Assembly: GCF_014647215.1 (NCBI RefSeq)
Contig: NZ_BMOT01000010.1
Span: 94,417-158,416, forward strand
Direction of reading: 5' to 3'
DNA: 64,000 nt
Origin: Shewanella aestuarii
GTDB taxonomy: Bacteria; Pseudomonadota; Gammaproteobacteria; Enterobacterales; Shewanellaceae
Shown here: piece by piece, positions 9,237-18,236 of the stretch
Numbering within the stretch: the first letter of the stretch is position 1
Layout: the number at the start of each line of letters is the position of its first letter
Made by a program: the position numbers and the translations under genes
Notes under the pieces: model-generated
Database searches by the model: none
Seen by the model: only the letters and a program-made list of their open reading frames with translations
What the model was told of the DNA's origin: nothing

Positions 9237-10439
9237 TTATAGGCTAATCACGTCAAACTCTACATTTGGATCGACATCTGCTTCGTAATCGATACCTTCA
9301 ATACCAAAGCCAAATAGCTTCAAAAATTCTTCTTTGTATTCGCGGTAGTCGGTTAGTTCAGATAAATTTTCAGTGGTCACTTGTGGCCACAAATCACGGC
9401 AATGCTTCTGAATTTCTTCACGTAATTCCCAGTCATCTAAGCGTAAACGATTTGATTCATCTACCGCAGGCGCTTGACCGTCAGCGCGGTATAAACGCTC
9501 GCTGAACATACGATAAATTTGGTCCATACAGCCTTCATGAAGACCTTCTTCACGCATCTTCTTAAATACCATAGCGATATACAAAGGCATTACCGGAATG
9601 GCAGAACTTGCTTGGGTTACTACACTTTTAAGAACCGCAACATTGGCACTGCCGCCTTTAACAGACAACTTGGCATTCAATTCATGCGCAGCACGATCCA
9701 AATCCATTTTGGCTTTACCTAGGGCGCCATGCCAGTATATTGGCCAAGTGATCTCGGTACCAATATAGCTATAAGCTACGGTTTTACAGCCATCAGCTAA
9801 TACGCCAGCCTGTGAAAGGGCATCCATCCACAGTTCCCAATCTTGACCGCCCATTACCGTAACTGTGTCGGCAATTTCTTGTTCAGTAGCAGGTTCAACT
9901 GAGGTTTCAATAATAGTGTCTTTGTTAGTATCAACAGCCGTAGCACTATAGGTTTCACCCATTGGCTTAAGGCTTGAACGGATCACTTCACCGGTATCAG
10001 GCAATTTACGTACTGGAGATGCCAGCGAATAAACCACCATATCAATTTGACCTAAGTCGGCTTTAATCAGCTCTATGACTTGCTGTTTAGCTTCATGGCT
10101 GAATGCATCGCAGTTAATGCTTTTTGAATATAAACCTTCAGCTTTAGCAAATTTGTCAAACGCGGCTGAGTTATACCAACCTGCAGTACCGGGTTTGGTC
10201 TCGGAACTTGGTTTTTCGAAAAATACACCTATGGTGGCGGCATCACAACCAAATGCTGAAGCGATACGTGAAGATAAACCATAACCACTTGATGAACCGA
10301 CCACTAATACTTTCTTAGGGCCGTTTGAGATTTTACCTTTGGCTTTTGTGAGTTCGATTTGTTCTTTGACGTTTGCCTCACAACCAACAGGGTGAGTCGT
10401 GGTACAAATAAAGCCACGAATTTTTGGTTTAATAATCAT
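9237..10439 (-). CDS. fabV: NADH-dependent enoyl-ACP reductase FabV
   Basis: Catalyses the last reduction in each cycle of fatty-acid elongation (trans-2-enoyl-ACP/CoA to acyl-ACP/CoA). The 400-aa product has the N-terminal [14 protein letters not shown] and the NAD-binding [17 protein letters not shown]. The active-site Tyr235-x8-Lys244 spacing ([10 protein letters not shown]) separates FabV from the Tyr-x6-Lys FabI. It is the last gene in the sap direction, 105 nt after sapF, with an AAGGAAG ribosome-binding site. FabV enzymes are known to be poorly inhibited by triclosan, so such tolerance is plausible. No other enoyl-ACP reductase is in the window. Confidence 0.96.
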   Translation of the reverse strand: MIIKPKIRGFICTTTHPVGCEANVKEQIELTKAKGKISNGPKKVLVVGSSSGYGLSSRIASAFGCDAATIGVFFEKPSSETKPGTAGWYNSAAFDKFAKAEGLYSKSINCDAFSHEAKQQVIELIKADLGQIDMVVYSLASPVRKLPDTGEVIRSSLKPMGETYSATAVDTNKDTIIETSVEPATEQEIADTVTVMGGQDWELWMDALSQAGVLADGCKTVAYSYIGTEITWPIYWHGALGKAKMDLDRAAHELNAKLSVKGGSANVAVLKSVVTQASSAIPVMPLYIAMVFKKMREEGLHEGCMDQIYRMFSERLYRADGQAPAVDESNRLRLDDWELREEIQKHCRDLWPQVTTENLSELTDYREYKEEFLKLFGFGIEGIDYEADVDPNVEFDVISL

Positions 10440-10544
10440 AAGTCAGTTTCTTCCTTTTTAGTTGGCACTAGGATAATAAGTTCATCGATGAAATGGCACT
10501 GATTTTTGTTGAAAGCGTCTAATTTTGCCAGTGGTTGGAGCAGT

Positions 10545-11330
10545 TTAACGCTTTTGCATAAATTGACTTTGCTCTTGAATAAGCCTTTGGGTGTATTCAT
10601 GTTGTGGTGAAGTGAATAAGTCTTCTGTTTTGGCTTTCTCAACTAGACAGCCATTTTGCAGTACCATAACTTTATCACTGATATGTCGGATGATATTTAA
10701 ATTATGTGATACAAAAATATAGGATAAACCTAGCTCTCTTTGGAGCTTCAAGAGTAAGTTGATAATCTGTGAGCGTACTGATAAATCTAATGCTGTTAAG
10801 GCTTCATCGGCAATGATAATCTTCGGGTTTAGCATTAATGCTCTGGCTACTGCCACACGTTGTTTCTGTCCTTCAGAAACCATATGCGGGTAAAAATTAA
10901 CATGCTCAGGCAATAAACCGACTTTTCTTAATGTTTCGATGACCTGGACACGACGCTCTTCTGCGGATAAGTCTGTGCTAAATCGCAATGGCTCATTTAA
11001 TAGGTCGCCAATAGTTAACCTCGGATTCAGCGATGTGTTTGGATCCTGAAATATCATTCGGATAAGACGACAACGTTGTTTTAAATTGCGTGACTCTAAT
11101 GCTTCGCCTTCAAAAAAGATATCGCCACTGCTGCGCTGCTCTGCACCGACAAGAATACGAGCCAAGGTCGATTTTCCTGAGCCGACTTCACCAACAATCG
11201 CTAAGGTTTCACCTCGTTCAAGCTCAAATGATACTGGCATTAGGGCATCATAATATTGTGGCGTAAACCCTTTGTAACCTGTTAAGTATTGCTTACTTAG
11301 GTTTGTTACTTTAAGCAAAGGTGTTGTCAT
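10545..11330 (-). CDS. sapF: Sap peptide ABC transporter ATP-binding protein SapF
   Basis: Cytoplasmic ATPase subunit of the SapABCDF importer, linked in enterics to antimicrobial-peptide uptake/resistance and, for SapD, to Trk potassium uptake. The start used is the ATG at 11330 (MTTPLLKVTNLSKQY), aligned by eye to E. coli SapF. It overlaps the end of sapD by 20 nt and follows an AAGAAG. Walker A is GEVGSGKST (about residues 47-55), the signature is the divergent SEGQKQR and Walker B is IIIADEAL. About 261 aa. The frame is open 15 codons further upstream with other ATGs, so the start is not certain. Confidence 0.93.
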   Translation of the reverse strand: MTTPLLKVTNLSKQYLTGYKGFTPQYYDALMPVSFELERGETLAIVGEVGSGKSTLARILVGAEQRSSGDIFFEGEALESRNLKQRCRLIRMIFQDPNTSLNPRLTIGDLLNEPLRFSTDLSAEERRVQVIETLRKVGLLPEHVNFYPHMVSEGQKQRVAVARALMLNPKIIIADEALTALDLSVRSQIINLLLKLQRELGLSYIFVSHNLNIIRHISDKVMVLQNGCLVEKAKTEDLFTSPQHEYTQRLIQEQSQFMQKR

Positions 11331-12321
11331 CGGCTTCTTGCTCATTTTTGTATGGGAAGTGGCATGCATAAGCACGATCTTTTAATTGCTCTAAATTAGG
11401 CTGTTTAACGCATTGGCGTTTGGCTTCTGGGCATCTTGGACCAAGGCGACATCCGGCTGGAAGATTTTGAACCGATGGTGAAGAGCCCTGTAACGTTGGT
11501 AAATTTGATTTGTGGCGCATTTTTCCTGTGTAGTCAGGTAAATTTTTTAACAGGGCTCGGGTGTATGGATGGAAAGGGCTCGCGACTAATTCAGATGTCA
11601 GGCCAGACTCCATCATTTGCCCACCATATAGCACAGTTAGATGGTCACAATACTGTACTAAGGTTTCAAGTTCATGGCTGACTAATAAAATAGACACATT
11701 TTGTAGCTGATTTAATTGTGATAAGAGCCTGAAAATTTGCGCTTGGGTGTTTAACTCCATTGAATTGGTTGGTTCGTCAGCGATGAGTAATTTAGGATGG
11801 TTGGCGACAGCCATCGCAATCATCACTTTTTGACATTCACCTTCTGACAATTCCCAAGGAAAACATTTCATTAAGGTTTTTGGACTTTTAATACCGACTT
11901 TATGCAGCCATTTTTGGGCGCTAAGGTAGGTATCTTTTGATCTGCGCCAAAAAGGCACTGTCTTATTGGGGATAATAGCCTCAATTAATTGACTACCAAC
12001 CGTTTTCACCGGGTCAAGACTACCTGAGGGATCTTGAAACACCATTGATATGTCACAACCCATAATACAGCGACGTTCTTTTGCCGTTAATTCTAATAAG
12101 TTTTGCCCATCAAACATCATTCTGTCAGCAATCACATGCCAGTTAGGCCCCAGAATACCCAGTATGGCTTTGGCCAAAAGGCTGCGGCCAGAGCCTGATT
12201 CTCCAACCAGTCCGTGGATCTCGCCAGGGTTCATGGTTAAACTCACTTTCTCAAGTACAGCGACTCTACCTGTGTCAGTTTCCAGTTCAATGGTGAGATT
12301 TCGAATATCGAGTAATGGCAT
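11311..12321 (-). CDS. sapD: Sap peptide ABC transporter ATP-binding protein SapD
   Basis: Second ATPase subunit of the Sap importer. The 336-aa product runs from MPLLDIRNLTIE to a C-terminal oligopeptide-transporter domain with the Cys cluster CRLGPRCPEAKRQC. The nucleotide-binding fold is complete: Q-loop in MVFQDP, signature LSEGECQK, Walker B LLIADEPT and switch His in VSHE. The Walker A, however, reads GESGSGRS, with Arg46 (codon at 12184-12186) where the catalytic Lys is expected. E. coli SapD has Lys there. One ATPase site may therefore be weak. It lies 3 nt from sapC and overlaps sapF. Confidence 0.93.
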   Translation of the reverse strand: MPLLDIRNLTIELETDTGRVAVLEKVSLTMNPGEIHGLVGESGSGRSLLAKAILGILGPNWHVIADRMMFDGQNLLELTAKERRCIMGCDISMVFQDPSGSLDPVKTVGSQLIEAIIPNKTVPFWRRSKDTYLSAQKWLHKVGIKSPKTLMKCFPWELSEGECQKVMIAMAVANHPKLLIADEPTNSMELNTQAQIFRLLSQLNQLQNVSILLVSHELETLVQYCDHLTVLYGGQMMESGLTSELVASPFHPYTRALLKNLPDYTGKMRHKSNLPTLQGSSPSVQNLPAGCRLGPRCPEAKRQCVKQPNLEQLKDRAYACHFPYKNEQEADDNTFA

Positions 12322-12324
12322 AAG

Positions 12325-13215
12325 TTAGTTTCTTATTGGGGCTATCGCGGAACGTAATCCATCACCCACGAGGTTAACGGCGAGAACGCTAAATAATATT
12401 GCCACACCCGGAATGGTGACTGTCCAAGGCGCTAGCAAAAGGTTATCAAGTCCTTGTGCTATCATTGCACCCCATTCTGGGCTTGGTGCTTGGGCACCTA
12501 AGTTGAGAAATCCAAGTGCTGCAATATCTAATATCGCCGCTGAAATAGCCATAGTGACTTGAATAATTAGAGCTTCCCAAATATTTGGCATGATAACGTA
12601 CCAAAAAATTTGTAGGTCATTGGCTCCGTCGAGTTTTGCGGCAGTGACATATTCTTTTTGAAGCTCTTCATGTACAGCTTGATGTATGGTGCGAATAAAT
12701 TGCGGCACCATTGCAATACCAACAGCCCAAAATACATTACTTAGGCCAGGTCCGATAACGGCGACCACCAAGATAGCCATTAACAACGATGGTATAGATA
12801 ACAATCCATCGAGTAAATGGCCTAAAATACTCGATTTCAAGCCGCGCATCATGCCGGAAATTGCACCAATGATGAAGCCGAAAAATAATGCGCAAGTCAC
12901 TATAATTAATGACATGCCGAAGGTTAATTGCACGCCATGTAATATGCGACTAAAAATATCTCGGCCTAGATCATCAGTACCAAGAAAGTACTCAACATGT
13001 CCTAAAGGGTCCCAAGATGGCGGCAGTAGCAGTATTTGTTGATTTTGCTCATTCACAGAATAGGGGGCAATAAACGGTGCAAGCAGGGTTAACACTAATA
13101 AAAAACCGACACCCCACAAGCCGATTAAGGCGAATGGGTTGTGGGAAAATGCTTTCCATACACGTCCCGCAGGTGACGCTATGTAATCCTGCTTATATAT
13201 CTTAATAGGTGGCAT
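12325..13215 (-). CDS. sapC: Sap peptide ABC transporter permease SapC
   Basis: Inner-membrane permease of the DppC/OppC type. The 296-aa product has an N-terminal OppC-like segment (WKAFSHNPFALIGLWGVGFLLVL), the FFLGTDDLGRDIFSRILHG motif and the EAA loop for ATPase contact in KEYVTAAKLDGANDLQIFW. About six membrane segments can be read. It overlaps sapB by 14 nt, which suggests translational coupling. E. coli SapC has the same length and similar motifs. Confidence 0.95.
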   Translation of the reverse strand: MPPIKIYKQDYIASPAGRVWKAFSHNPFALIGLWGVGFLLVLTLLAPFIAPYSVNEQNQQILLLPPSWDPLGHVEYFLGTDDLGRDIFSRILHGVQLTFGMSLIIVTCALFFGFIIGAISGMMRGLKSSILGHLLDGLLSIPSLLMAILVVAVIGPGLSNVFWAVGIAMVPQFIRTIHQAVHEELQKEYVTAAKLDGANDLQIFWYVIMPNIWEALIIQVTMAISAAILDIAALGFLNLGAQAPSPEWGAMIAQGLDNLLLAPWTVTIPGVAILFSVLAVNLVGDGLRSAIAPIRN

Positions 13216-14233
13216 ACAGTTCCTTTTTGCTCATTGGATTAATTGCTGTATGAACAAACTCAATTAATATGCTCAGGAAGATAATCAACAATGAAACCGA
13301 TAATATTCCCGCCTGTATAACAGTATAATCACGCTGATATATCCCTGAAACCAGCCAACTTCCTACACCAGGCCAAGAAAAAATAACTTCTACAACAATA
13401 CCATAGCTTGCAAATGAGCCTAACATAATGCCGATACTTTTCAGAACAGGGATCATTGCATTAGGCAAAGCATGGCGGATGATAATTTTTAAGGTATGTA
13501 ATCCTCGGGCTTCTGCTGCTCGAATATAGGTTTGGTTCATCACTTGTAACATCGCTTGGCGGGTAATACGTACGATCAAAGTGAAAGGTAAAACCGCTAG
13601 GGTAATCGCTGGCAAAATTAAATGCATCAATGCATCAATAAAAGCCTGTTGACTATAGGTTGAATTCGATAACAAGGTATCAATTAACATGAATCCACTG
13701 ACGGGCTCGATTTGATAAAGAAGATTAATTTGCCCAGAAATGGGTAACCAGCCTAAATTAACCCCAAACCACAGCGACAGACTTAGCCCTAACCAAAATA
13801 CTGGGATTGAGTACCCCGTGAGTGTAAGACCTAAAATGCTGCGTTGAACGAGTTTGTTTTTACTCAGAGCCGCGATGACCCCAATAGGCACGCCAAAAAT
13901 TAACGCGATAAAGCCCGAAAACAATGATAGCTCGAATGATGCGGGTAATACGGTTTTTAATTCTTCATAAACCTGTTGTTGGGAGTTATTCGAAACCCCC
14001 ATGTTGCCACTCAAGCGTTGTTGAACGTAAGCAAGAAATTGGCTAAAACGATTACTCTCTAAATTAAAATCGTTATTGATTTGCTCGATTTGTTCTGCCG
14101 TAGGTTGTTGAACCCCACTTAGAGCATAGTGTTCATCAACAGGGAATAGGTGAGTTGTATAAAACAGCACTGCCATCATAATTAGAGTAGTGGCTAAAAA
14201 TAAACTGACTCGTCTAAAAAAGTATCGCCACAT
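13202..14233 (-). CDS. sapB: Sap peptide ABC transporter permease SapB
   Basis: Inner-membrane permease of the DppB/OppB type that pairs with SapC. The 343-aa product starts MWRYFFRRVSLFLATTLIMM. It has the long periplasmic segment after the first membrane helix that is typical of the family, and the EAA loop in YIRAAEARGLHTLKIIIRHALPNA. About six membrane helices. It starts 2 nt after the sapA stop and overlaps sapC, so it belongs to a tightly packed operon. Confidence 0.95.
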   Translation of the reverse strand: MWRYFFRRVSLFLATTLIMMAVLFYTTHLFPVDEHYALSGVQQPTAEQIEQINNDFNLESNRFSQFLAYVQQRLSGNMGVSNNSQQQVYEELKTVLPASFELSLFSGFIALIFGVPIGVIAALSKNKLVQRSILGLTLTGYSIPVFWLGLSLSLWFGVNLGWLPISGQINLLYQIEPVSGFMLIDTLLSNSTYSQQAFIDALMHLILPAITLAVLPFTLIVRITRQAMLQVMNQTYIRAAEARGLHTLKIIIRHALPNAMIPVLKSIGIMLGSFASYGIVVEVIFSWPGVGSWLVSGIYQRDYTVIQAGILSVSLLIIFLSILIEFVHTAINPMSKKELYATY

Positions 14234-14235
14234 GG

Positions 14236-15861
14236 TTAATTACTCTCTTGCGGATTTTGGACTATTTTTGCAAATGCAATGCCACCGTAAGGCCTTACTT
14301 GCATTGACGTAATCGTGTCTTTTTTCAAGATAACTTTTTGTGCATGGGCAATCGGTATTAAAGGGACTCGATCACTTAAAATGGCTTCAGCAGCTTGATA
14401 AAATGCTTTACGTTCTTCTCTCACCGTGGTCTTTTGCGCTTGGGTTAATAAATGGTCAAAATCTGCCTGACACCATTTTGAGCGATTATTATTCGAGGCT
14501 AAGGCGGCACAACTTAAAAGTGGGGTGAAAAAGTTATCAGGATCACTGTTGTCAGCATTCCAACCTATCAGCACAGAGTCGTAATCATCACTGGCCAGTT
14601 TTTGGGTGAAAACACTCCAGTCGTATGAAACAATATTGATTTTAACGCCTACTTTAGCTAAATCCCCCTGGATAAGTTCCGCAGTTTTAAGGGCGTTAGG
14701 ATTATAAATTCGCGCAACAGGCATTGCCCAAATATCAATATCTAAGTTTTTGACCCCAGCCTGCTCTAGAAGTAATTTGGCTTTAGCAGGATTAAATTCA
14801 TTGCTGGTTAAATTCTTTGAATATGCCCATGACGCAGGTGGCAGAATACCACTCGCCTCAACTGCAATATCATTGTAAACCACGTCTAAAATATTTTGTT
14901 TATCAATAGCGTGGGCAAGCGCTCTTCTTACTCTAATATCATTTAAGGGCGGTTTTTGGGTGTTTAATGCCCAAAAAGCGACATTTAGACCAGGTTTGGC
15001 ATCGACCTTTATGTGTTGATGCTGATCAATGACAGCCAATTCACCTGCTTTAGGCAATGCTGAAACACTGCAATCGCCAGTGATGAGTTTTGCTATTCTC
15101 GCTGTACTCTTGGGGGTGATATCAAAAACTAAATGTTCTATATCGGGCTTGGCTCCCCAGTAATTGGGGTGTCGAATATAGCGAATATACTCATTTTTAA
15201 TATATTGTGTTAACTGGAAAGGCCCTGTGCCAATCGGTTGCAAATCGATTTGTTCCGGCAAGCCATCCTTGAGTAATTTTTCGGCGTATTCTGCTGAAAG
15301 AACAACGGCGAAATCAGTGGCAAGGTTAGATAAGAAAGAAGCATCCTCGCGGTTTAGATGGAAAATAACTTGGTAGTCATTAACCTTCTCAATTGATGAA
15401 ATAAGCTGTTCAAAACTGATACTTTGAAAAAATGGATAGCCTGTGCGACTAACCGAATGGTAGGGATGTTGAGAGTCGATAATACGATTGAAAGAAAATA
15501 ACACATCGTCAGCATTAAATACTCGCTGGGGCTTAAAACGTTGGGTTTGATGAAACAACACATTTTGACGTAGATTAAAAGTGTAACTTAAACCATCTTC
15601 GCTAATCTGCCAGTCGGTAGCGAGTCCCGGGACAATATCACCTAAATCTGGGTTGTAATTTACCAGTCTGCTGTATAGCTGATGTGATGTTGCATCTATG
15701 GTTGTGCCTGAGGTAACCAGCTGTGGATTGAAGCTTTCAGGGTTGCCTTCACTGCAATATACCAAGCCTGGAGGAAGAGTTGCTTGACTACACGCACTGA
15801 GCAAAAGTCCAGAAAGACAGACAAACATTAGATGAAACCGTTGTTTCAAGAACACAGTCAT
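14236..15861 (-). CDS. sapA: Sap peptide ABC transporter substrate-binding lipoprotein SapA
   Basis: Solute-binding protein of the SBP_bac_5 family (peptide/nickel type) that hands peptides to SapBC. The 541-aa product begins with a lipoprotein signal peptide with lipobox LLSAC (Cys24), so it is probably membrane-tethered. As I recall, E. coli SapA has an ordinary signal peptide instead. Family features: SEGNPESFNPQLVTSGTTID, the motif GTGPFQLTQY and a central NDIRVRRALAHAIDKQ. It is first in the sap operon, 148 nt downstream of pspF on the same strand. No promoter was recognised in that gap. Confidence 0.94.
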   Translation of the reverse strand: MTVFLKQRFHLMFVCLSGLLLSACSQATLPPGLVYCSEGNPESFNPQLVTSGTTIDATSHQLYSRLVNYNPDLGDIVPGLATDWQISEDGLSYTFNLRQNVLFHQTQRFKPQRVFNADDVLFSFNRIIDSQHPYHSVSRTGYPFFQSISFEQLISSIEKVNDYQVIFHLNREDASFLSNLATDFAVVLSAEYAEKLLKDGLPEQIDLQPIGTGPFQLTQYIKNEYIRYIRHPNYWGAKPDIEHLVFDITPKSTARIAKLITGDCSVSALPKAGELAVIDQHQHIKVDAKPGLNVAFWALNTQKPPLNDIRVRRALAHAIDKQNILDVVYNDIAVEASGILPPASWAYSKNLTSNEFNPAKAKLLLEQAGVKNLDIDIWAMPVARIYNPNALKTAELIQGDLAKVGVKINIVSYDWSVFTQKLASDDYDSVLIGWNADNSDPDNFFTPLLSCAALASNNNRSKWCQADFDHLLTQAQKTTVREERKAFYQAAEAILSDRVPLIPIAHAQKVILKKDTITSMQVRPYGGIAFAKIVQNPQESN

Positions 15862-15958
15862 AGCGAAATCGAATTTTTGTGGATCTGAGTAGTCATTTTA
15901 GCAGTGTAAATATCTTGGTAGCAAACAAGTTATTAAATTGTTTTTTGTGACTTTTTAT

Positions 15959-15996
15959 CATCGCCCGTTAAAGTGGCATTCGATTAAAGGGCGATG
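15959..15996. other. inverted repeat between pspF and sapA
   Basis: Arms CATCGCCC-x-TTAA (15959-15971) and TTAA-x-GGGCGATG (15984-15996) pair over 12 bp with one mismatch and a 12-nt loop. It begins 13 nt beyond the pspF stop and lies about 100 nt upstream of sapA. No T run follows on either strand, so an operator or a 3'-end stabilising hairpin is more likely than a terminator. Confidence 0.4.
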
Positions 15997-16009
15997 TGAT
16001 CATTTGTGA

Positions 16010-17113
16010 CTAAAGTAAATTGTATTTTTTTAAAATTCCGCGTAACTGATGGTAACTTAGGCCAAGGATTTCTGCGGTTTTCTTTTGATTAAACTGACTT
16101 TCCGCTAAGGCCATTTGCAACAATTCAATTTCTTGTGTTTCGGTATACTCTTTGAAATCAAGAGGGAACTTAACTTGTGCTGTTGTATGGGCATTGCTGT
16201 TTGTCGAGCTAGCTAATTCAGGTTCAACAGCTGCTGTGTCAGTGGTTGCTTGTTGATTAGGTTCATTCGAGGATTGAGCGCTTGTAGCAACTTGCTGCCG
16301 CTCTTTGGTTTTTACTCGCGTTTGTGGACGATAAGGTGAAGCAAATGGATCCAAAATAATATGATCAATTTCCTGACCTTCGCTGCCCTCACGATAAACA
16401 CTGCGTTCAACCACGTTTTTCAGCTCACGAATATTGCCAGGCCAAGTGTGGCTCATCAGTTGCTCAACCGCTAATGGGCTAAATCCGCCGAAATACTCTA
16501 ATTTAAGTTGCCTTGCCATACTGATAGCGAAGTATTCGGCTAAATCCATGATGTCTTCTGTGCGGCAGCGCAGTGGTGGCAATGTGATCACATCAAATGC
16601 AAGTCGGTCGAGTAAATCTGCTCGAAATTCGCCTAAATCAGCCAGTGATGGTAAGTCTTCATTTGCTGCACAAATTAAACGTACGTCAGTTTGTACTGTT
16701 TTACTGCCACCGACACGTTCAAATTCGCCATACTCGATAACGCGTAATAGTTTTTCTTGGATAAGGCCGGATGTGTTTGCTAGCTCATCCAAAAATAATG
16801 TGCCGCCATTAGCGCGCTCAAAACGGCCTTCATGTTTGCCTTTTGCGCCAGTAAATGCTCCAGATTCATGGCCAAACAACTCTGATTCTAGTAAGGTCTC
16901 ACTTAATGATGAACAATTAAGTTTAATAAAACTCTGATCCCATCTACCTGATAAATAATGTAAACGTTCGGCGATAAGTTCTTTACCTGTACCTCGTTCA
17001 CCAATAATGAGCACAGGCTTTGACAAAGCCGCTACTTTCGAGACATGCTCTAATACTTCAAGCAGTGCATTGGATTGCCCGATGAGGTTATCTTGTTGAA
17101 ATTGCTTATTCAC
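16010..17113 (-). CDS. pspF: phage shock protein operon activator PspF
   Basis: Sigma-54 activator (AAA+ enhancer-binding protein without a receiver domain) for the psp operon; PspA inhibits it directly in E. coli. The 367-aa product has Walker A GERGTGKE (38-45), the sigma-54 contact loop GAFTGA (85-90), Walker B GGTLFLDELA and a C-terminal Fis-type helix-turn-helix (NQKKTAEILGLSYHQLRG). It is about 40 aa longer than E. coli PspF. The excess is a Gln/Thr/Ser-rich linker (about residues 258-320) between the AAA+ and DNA-binding domains. Divergent from pspA across a 179-nt region. Confidence 0.96.
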   Translation of the reverse strand: MNKQFQQDNLIGQSNALLEVLEHVSKVAALSKPVLIIGERGTGKELIAERLHYLSGRWDQSFIKLNCSSLSETLLESELFGHESGAFTGAKGKHEGRFERANGGTLFLDELANTSGLIQEKLLRVIEYGEFERVGGSKTVQTDVRLICAANEDLPSLADLGEFRADLLDRLAFDVITLPPLRCRTEDIMDLAEYFAISMARQLKLEYFGGFSPLAVEQLMSHTWPGNIRELKNVVERSVYREGSEGQEIDHIILDPFASPYRPQTRVKTKERQQVATSAQSSNEPNQQATTDTAAVEPELASSTNSNAHTTAQVKFPLDFKEYTETQEIELLQMALAESQFNQKKTAEILGLSYHQLRGILKKYNLL

Positions 17114-17202
17114 AGTATTTGTTAGTCTTTTACGCTAATTATTGGTGAAAATAATAATAAGTGGCTCAGTAGATAAAAGAAAGAAAAACATGAGAATTTA
17201 GT

Positions 17203-17215
17203 TAAAGCATTGATA
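17203..17215 (+). promoter_or_regulatory. IHF-like site in the pspF-pspA region
   Basis: TAAAGCATTGATA matches the IHF consensus, read as YAA-N4-TTGATW, at every defined position. It lies 18 nt upstream of the -24 element of the sigma-54 promoter, where IHF helps loop activator-bound DNA in E. coli. Confidence 0.6.
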
Positions 17216-17233
17216 TTAAATGATTTATAAAAG

Positions 17234-17250
17234 TTGGCACGCATAATGTA
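17234..17250 (+). promoter_or_regulatory. sigma-54 promoter of pspA
   Basis: TTGGCACGCATAATGTA has GG at 17236-17237 and the -12 G at 17248, with the required 10-nt spacing. The -12 reads GT rather than GC; I recall the E. coli pspA promoter having the same departure. Transcription would start near 17260, about 30 nt before the pspA ATG. Confidence 0.88.
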
Positions 17251-17292
17251 TTAGTTATGACGTCATCCACATAGAAAACTGAGGTACATATT

Positions 17293-17976
17293 ATGGGTAT
17301 TTTTTCACGCTTCGCTGATATCGTTAATTCAAACATCAGCGCAATCCTTGATAAAGCAGAAGATCCAGAAAAAATGGTTCGTCTGATTATACAAGAAATG
17401 GAAGATACAGTCGTCGAGGTTCGTTCTACTTCAGCTAAAGTTCTTGCTGAGAAAAAAGAACTGCTACGTCGTATCGGTCGAGTACAAGAGCAGGTTCACG
17501 ATTGGGAAGAAAAAGCAGAGTTAGCTATTTCTAAAGACCGTGAAGATTTAGCGAAAGCAGCCTTAGTTGAAAAGCAAAAAACGGCGACCTTATTAGCAAC
17601 GCTTGAAGCTGAATTAAAAGTCGTTGAAGAGCATATTGCCCGTTTAAAAGATGAAGTTAGCCAGTTACAAGAAAAGTTAACTGATGCTCGAGCTCGTCAA
17701 AAAACGATCATCATGCGTAAGCAAACTGCCACTTCACGTTTAGAAGTAAAAAAGCAGCTTGATTCAAGTAAAATTGATGATGCGATGATGAAGTTTGAGC
17801 AATATGAGCGTCGTGTCGAAGGACTTGAAGCACAGGTTGATGCTTATGATTTAGGTAAAAAGTCAAGTTTAGACGATGAGTTTGCTGCGCTAGCTGCTGA
17901 AGATTCTGTTAACGATGAGTTGGCAGCATTAAAAGCAAAAGTAAAAGCAAAAAATCAACCTAAATCAAAAGCGTAA
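17293..17976 (+). CDS. pspA: phage shock protein A
   Basis: Peripheral inner-membrane protein of the PspA/Vipp1 (ESCRT-III-like) family. It inhibits PspF when membranes are intact and oligomerises on damaged membranes to maintain the proton-motive force. The 227-aa product begins with the amphipathic helix MGIFSRFADIVNSNISAIL, then carries the DPEKMVRLIIQEME segment and long coiled coils through residue 190. First gene of the psp operon, downstream of a sigma-54 promoter, with a GAGG ribosome-binding site. Confidence 0.97.
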   Translation: MGIFSRFADIVNSNISAILDKAEDPEKMVRLIIQEMEDTVVEVRSTSAKVLAEKKELLRRIGRVQEQVHDWEEKAELAISKDREDLAKAALVEKQKTATLLATLEAELKVVEEHIARLKDEVSQLQEKLTDARARQKTIIMRKQTATSRLEVKKQLDSSKIDDAMMKFEQYERRVEGLEAQVDAYDLGKKSSLDDEFAALAAEDSVNDELAALKAKVKAKNQPKSKA

Positions 17977-17996
17977 TAATTTTTCAGAGGTGAGTT

Positions 17997-18236
17997 ATGG
18001 ATATGGATCTTCTTATTGCACCAATTATCATTTTTATGATTGTTGTGGCTCCTATCTGGTTGGTGCTTCATTATCGCAGTAAGCGACAAGTGAGCCAAGG
18101 GCTCACTGATGAGGAATTTAATCAGCTAAATGATTTAATTGCGAAGGCGGATAAAATGAATGGGCGTATTCATACCTTAGAAGCCATCCTTGATGCAGAA
18201 TCTCCAGAGTGGAGGACGAAACATGAGCGAGTCTAA
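17997..18236 (+). CDS. pspB: phage shock protein B
   Basis: Small inner-membrane protein that, with PspC, senses envelope stress and releases PspA from PspF. The 79-aa product has one N-terminal membrane helix (about residues 3-27, IAPIIIFMIVVAPIWLVLHY) and a cytoplasmic tail with a leucine-zipper-like helix (LNDLIAKADKMNGRIHTLEAIL). It starts 20 nt after pspA, and its end overlaps pspC by 14 nt. Confidence 0.95.
   Translation: MDMDLLIAPIIIFMIVVAPIWLVLHYRSKRQVSQGLTDEEFNQLNDLIAKADKMNGRIHTLEAILDAESPEWRTKHERV

Noticed and set aside
10436..10642. Minus-strand ORF between fabV and sapF
   Set aside because: It overlaps the end of sapF in another frame and matches no protein; it is a chance open frame.
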